This document shows, piece by piece, positions 61,570 to 64,000 of a DNA stretch of 64,000 nucleotides. The number at the start of each line of letters is the position of its first letter. Positions within the stretch are counted from its first letter, which is position 1. The position numbers were made by a program, and so were the translations under genes. Source of the stretch: Anaerolineae bacterium CG2_30_57_67 (lineage in GTDB: Bacteria > Chloroflexota > Anaerolineae > Anaerolineales > Villigracilaceae); the NCBI GenBank assembly GCA_001872455.1, contig MNXJ01000084.1, positions 1 through 64,000 on the forward strand, read 5' to 3'. Under the pieces are notes generated by a model. The model was not told the origin of the DNA, searched no databases, and saw only the letters and a list, made by a program, of their open reading frames with translations.

Positions 61570-63087
61570 ATGACTTTCTTCCTCCTGATTTTTCCTCCCC
61601 TGCTCGCCGCGCTGATTGCGACTCTTGTCCGACCGTACCGCGCCTTCGTCGGCTGGATCGGCGCGTGGCTGTCGCTGATCTCGCTCGGCGCGGCGCTGAC
61701 AATTGCCGCGCAAGTCGTCAACGGACAAACCCCGCTCTGGGGATTCAAAATCGAATACCTCAACCTCGAAGATGTTTTGCGCGCCGACAGTCTCTCCGCC
61801 CTGATCATGGTCTGTGTGGCGGGCGTCGCATCGCTGGCATTATTTCTCAGCCCAGGTCTTGGGCGGCAACAAATCACGAATCCACATTGGGGCGAACTGG
61901 CTTACGCCCCCAATCAACTGCGGCGCTATCACGTTTTCATCAACCTGTTCATCGCCGCCATGCTGATGGCGGTCTCCGCCAACAACGTCGGCGTGATGTG
62001 GATCACCATCGAAGCCACCACCGTTTTCTCGGCGTTCATTATTCCGCTCAAACTCAACCGCGCCTCCATCGAAGCCTCGTGGAAATATATCCTCATTTGC
62101 TCGGTGGGAATTGCGCTGGCATTCGTCGGCACGGTACTGGGCTACTTCGATTTTGTCACGCTTTCGGGACGCGCGGAGAATGCCCTCAACTGGACAGTGC
62201 TTCTCGCAACCGCGCCCACCCTGCATCCCGAAGTGATGCGGCTGGCTTTCGTCTTCCTGCTGATCGGCTACGGCACGAAGGCGGGCATCGCGCCGATGCA
62301 CACCTGGAAGCCTGACGCCTACGGCGAGTCGCCCGCCCCGCTGACGGCGTTGATGGCGTCTTCATTATTTGCGGTGGCGATGTACGCGCTTCTGCGCTGG
62401 AAAGCGGTTGCGGATGCGACCCTGGGCGCGGGCTACACGGACAGTTTGTTCATCGCGCTCGGTCTGCTCTCGCTGACGATTGCCGCGTTCAGCGTGGTGC
62501 TGGCGACGGACTACAAACGCATGTTTGCTTATTCGAGCATCGAACACACGGGCTTGATGTGTCTCGGCTTTGCGCTCGGTCCGCTGGGAACATTTGCCGC
62601 GCTGTTGCATCTCGTCAATCACACCGCCGCCAAATCGCTGATGTTTTTTCTGGTGGACAACATCGAACATAAATACCGCTCGCCGCTGATCGAACGCACG
62701 CGCGGCTTGTTGAAAACCATGCCGTGGACGGGCGCGATCTTCGCCTTCGGGCTGATGACGCTCATCGGACTCCCGCCAGGCGGAATCTTCATCACCGAGT
62801 TCGCGCTCTTCCGCGCGGGCTTCGCGCTCCACCATCCCTGGCTGATGGGCGCGGCGCTGGCTTTGCTGGCGGTGGTCTTTGTCTCGTTCATCAATCATCT
62901 CAACAAAATGTTGTACGGCGTTCCCGCCGCAGACGACATCAACATGGAACGCCCCGTTGAAAAATTCTCCTGGCGGCTGGCGCTGCTGCTGATTCCTGTC
63001 GCGCTGCTGGTCACGCTCGGCTTGACTCTGCCCGCTCCGCTGGCGACACTGATCAATCAAAGTGTGGCGATTCTTTCAAAACCATAA
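61570..63087 (+). CDS. HyfF/NuoN-like proton-conducting subunit
   Basis: WITIEATTVFSAFIIPLKL, GTKAGIAPMHTWKPDAYGESPAPLTALMASSLFAVAMYALLR, DYKRMFAYSSIEHTGLM. Confidence 0.93.
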   Translation: MTFFLLIFPPLLAALIATLVRPYRAFVGWIGAWLSLISLGAALTIAAQVVNGQTPLWGFKIEYLNLEDVLRADSLSALIMVCVAGVASLALFLSPGLGRQQITNPHWGELAYAPNQLRRYHVFINLFIAAMLMAVSANNVGVMWITIEATTVFSAFIIPLKLNRASIEASWKYILICSVGIALAFVGTVLGYFDFVTLSGRAENALNWTVLLATAPTLHPEVMRLAFVFLLIGYGTKAGIAPMHTWKPDAYGESPAPLTALMASSLFAVAMYALLRWKAVADATLGAGYTDSLFIALGLLSLTIAAFSVVLATDYKRMFAYSSIEHTGLMCLGFALGPLGTFAALLHLVNHTAAKSLMFFLVDNIEHKYRSPLIERTRGLLKTMPWTGAIFAFGLMTLIGLPPGGIFITEFALFRAGFALHHPWLMGAALALLAVVFVSFINHLNKMLYGVPAADDINMERPVEKFSWRLALLLIPVALLVTLGLTLPAPLATLINQSVAILSKP

Positions 63088-63170
63088 TGTAGACAGGTAA
63101 ACACGTACACAAGTAAACATGTCTACCTGTATACGTGTGTACCTGACTACCTGACTACCTGACCACTGGA
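63088..63170. repeat. Inverted octamer repeat array (GTAAACAC/GTACACAA then GTATACCT/GACTACCT)
   Basis: 8-nt period, same dialect and architecture as 59816-59884. Confidence 0.85.
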
Positions 63171-63180
63171 CTAACCAACT

Positions 63181-64000
63181 ATGACAAAATTTACCCAACT
63201 TCAATCCGCGCTCACAAAAAATTTTCAGGAACTCATCAGCAATGTTCATATTTTGCGCGGCAACGAACTCCACTTTCAAATTGCGCGCGGCTGTGCGCTC
63301 AAACTGGCGCAGATTCTCAATGCCGATTTCAACGCTGAACTGCGGCTGATGGTTGCGAATGACCGCCGCGCCGACAAAGGCGTGTTCGAGATTCACTATC
63401 TCTTCGTCAATGACAAAGAAAATTGGTACGCGCACGCTACCAAAGACCTTTCGCACGACGACCCGACCATTGATTCGATGGCGACCTTTTATTATCCCGC
63501 CTCACGCTTCGAGCGCGAAATCCATGACCTGTTCGGCATCGGAGCCATTGACCACCCCGACACGCGCCCGCTGGTGAGCCATGCCTTCTGGCCCAAAGAT
63601 TATTTCCCGCTTCGCAAAGATTCCATCGTCCCTGAAAAATTTAACGACGATGGTACGCCGTTTGAGTTCATGCCCGTCGGCGGCGAAGGCGTGTATGAAA
63701 TTCCAGTCGGACCCGTTCACGCGGGCATCATCGAGCCTGGACATTTCCGCTTCAGTGTGGTCGGCGAGACCGTGATTGATTTGAAGATTCGTTTATATTT
63801 CACGCACAAAGGCACGGAAAAACTCTTTGAAGGACGCGCTCCCGCCGACGGCGTAGAACTCGCCGAGCGCATCTCTGGCGACACCACCATCGGTCATTCG
63901 CTGGCGTATTGTCAGGCAGTCGAGTCACTGGCGGGCTGTGAAGTCCCCGCCCGCGCAAAATATCTGCGCGTCATCCTTTTGGAAATGGAACGCCTCTACA
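63181..64000 (+). CDS. HyfG-like NuoC-NuoD fusion subunit, truncated by window end
   Basis: DRRADKGVFEIHYLF.., ASRFEREIHDLFGIGAIDHPDTRPLVSHAFWPKDYFPL, IPVGPVHAGIIEPGHFRFSVVGE; ERISGDTTIGHS lacks RxCGxC. Confidence 0.88.
   Translation, partial: MTKFTQLQSALTKNFQELISNVHILRGNELHFQIARGCALKLAQILNADFNAELRLMVANDRRADKGVFEIHYLFVNDKENWYAHATKDLSHDDPTIDSMATFYYPASRFEREIHDLFGIGAIDHPDTRPLVSHAFWPKDYFPLRKDSIVPEKFNDDGTPFEFMPVGGEGVYEIPVGPVHAGIIEPGHFRFSVVGETVIDLKIRLYFTHKGTEKLFEGRAPADGVELAERISGDTTIGHSLAYCQAVESLAGCEVPARAKYLRVILLEMERLY

Noticed and set aside
51849-64000. Active [NiFe] group 4 hydrogenase
   Set aside because: Visible HyfG portion lacks the N-terminal RxCGxC Ni-ligand motif; C-terminal motif not visible, so kept as Ehr-like rather than hydrogenase

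Overview
This 64 kb window is gene-dense, mostly high-GC, and looks like a Chloroflexi/Anaerolineae-type chromosome (inference from gene content, Gram-positive-type LexA boxes and repeat style; not proven). Housekeeping and transport genes fill 0-50 kb: a threonine synthase/BMP-type nucleoside ABC transporter block, ligA, panE, acnA, add, secA, a large sensor kinase, plsC-cmk, threonine aldolase, a marR plus twin ABC exporter operon, mutS2, a cytochrome b plus 9-heme cytochrome c pair, rpsT, lexA and tex. From about 51.6 kb to the window end there is a Hyf-like membrane complex locus (HyfI, two HyfB paralogues, HyfC, HyfE, HyfF, and HyfG truncated by the window edge). The visible HyfG part lacks the N-terminal Ni-ligand CxxC, so it resembles Ehr (energy-converting-hydrogenase-related) complexes. 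A convincing ydaO-type c-di-AMP riboswitch with a terminator sits just upstream. The locus is interrupted by a cupin gene, a CLC Cl-/H+ antiporter with a TrkA_C-like C-terminus, and a dinD-like gene. Other notable points: (i) inverted arrays of 7-9 nt degenerate repeats in different sequence 'dialects', several inserted in frame in conserved genes (ligA x3, mutS2, hyfB2), plus a 38-bp palindrome in frame in tex; (ii) a 139-bp MITE-like element with a perfect 8-bp target-site duplication; (iii) an apparent LexA-controlled operon of unknown function with a perfect SOS box; (iv) an AT-rich TcmP/DUF5131 'three-Cys-motif' pair; (v) a MNT/HEPN toxin-antitoxin pair; (vi) a 1343-aa SecA with large insertions. 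No tRNA, rRNA or CRISPR array was recognised.
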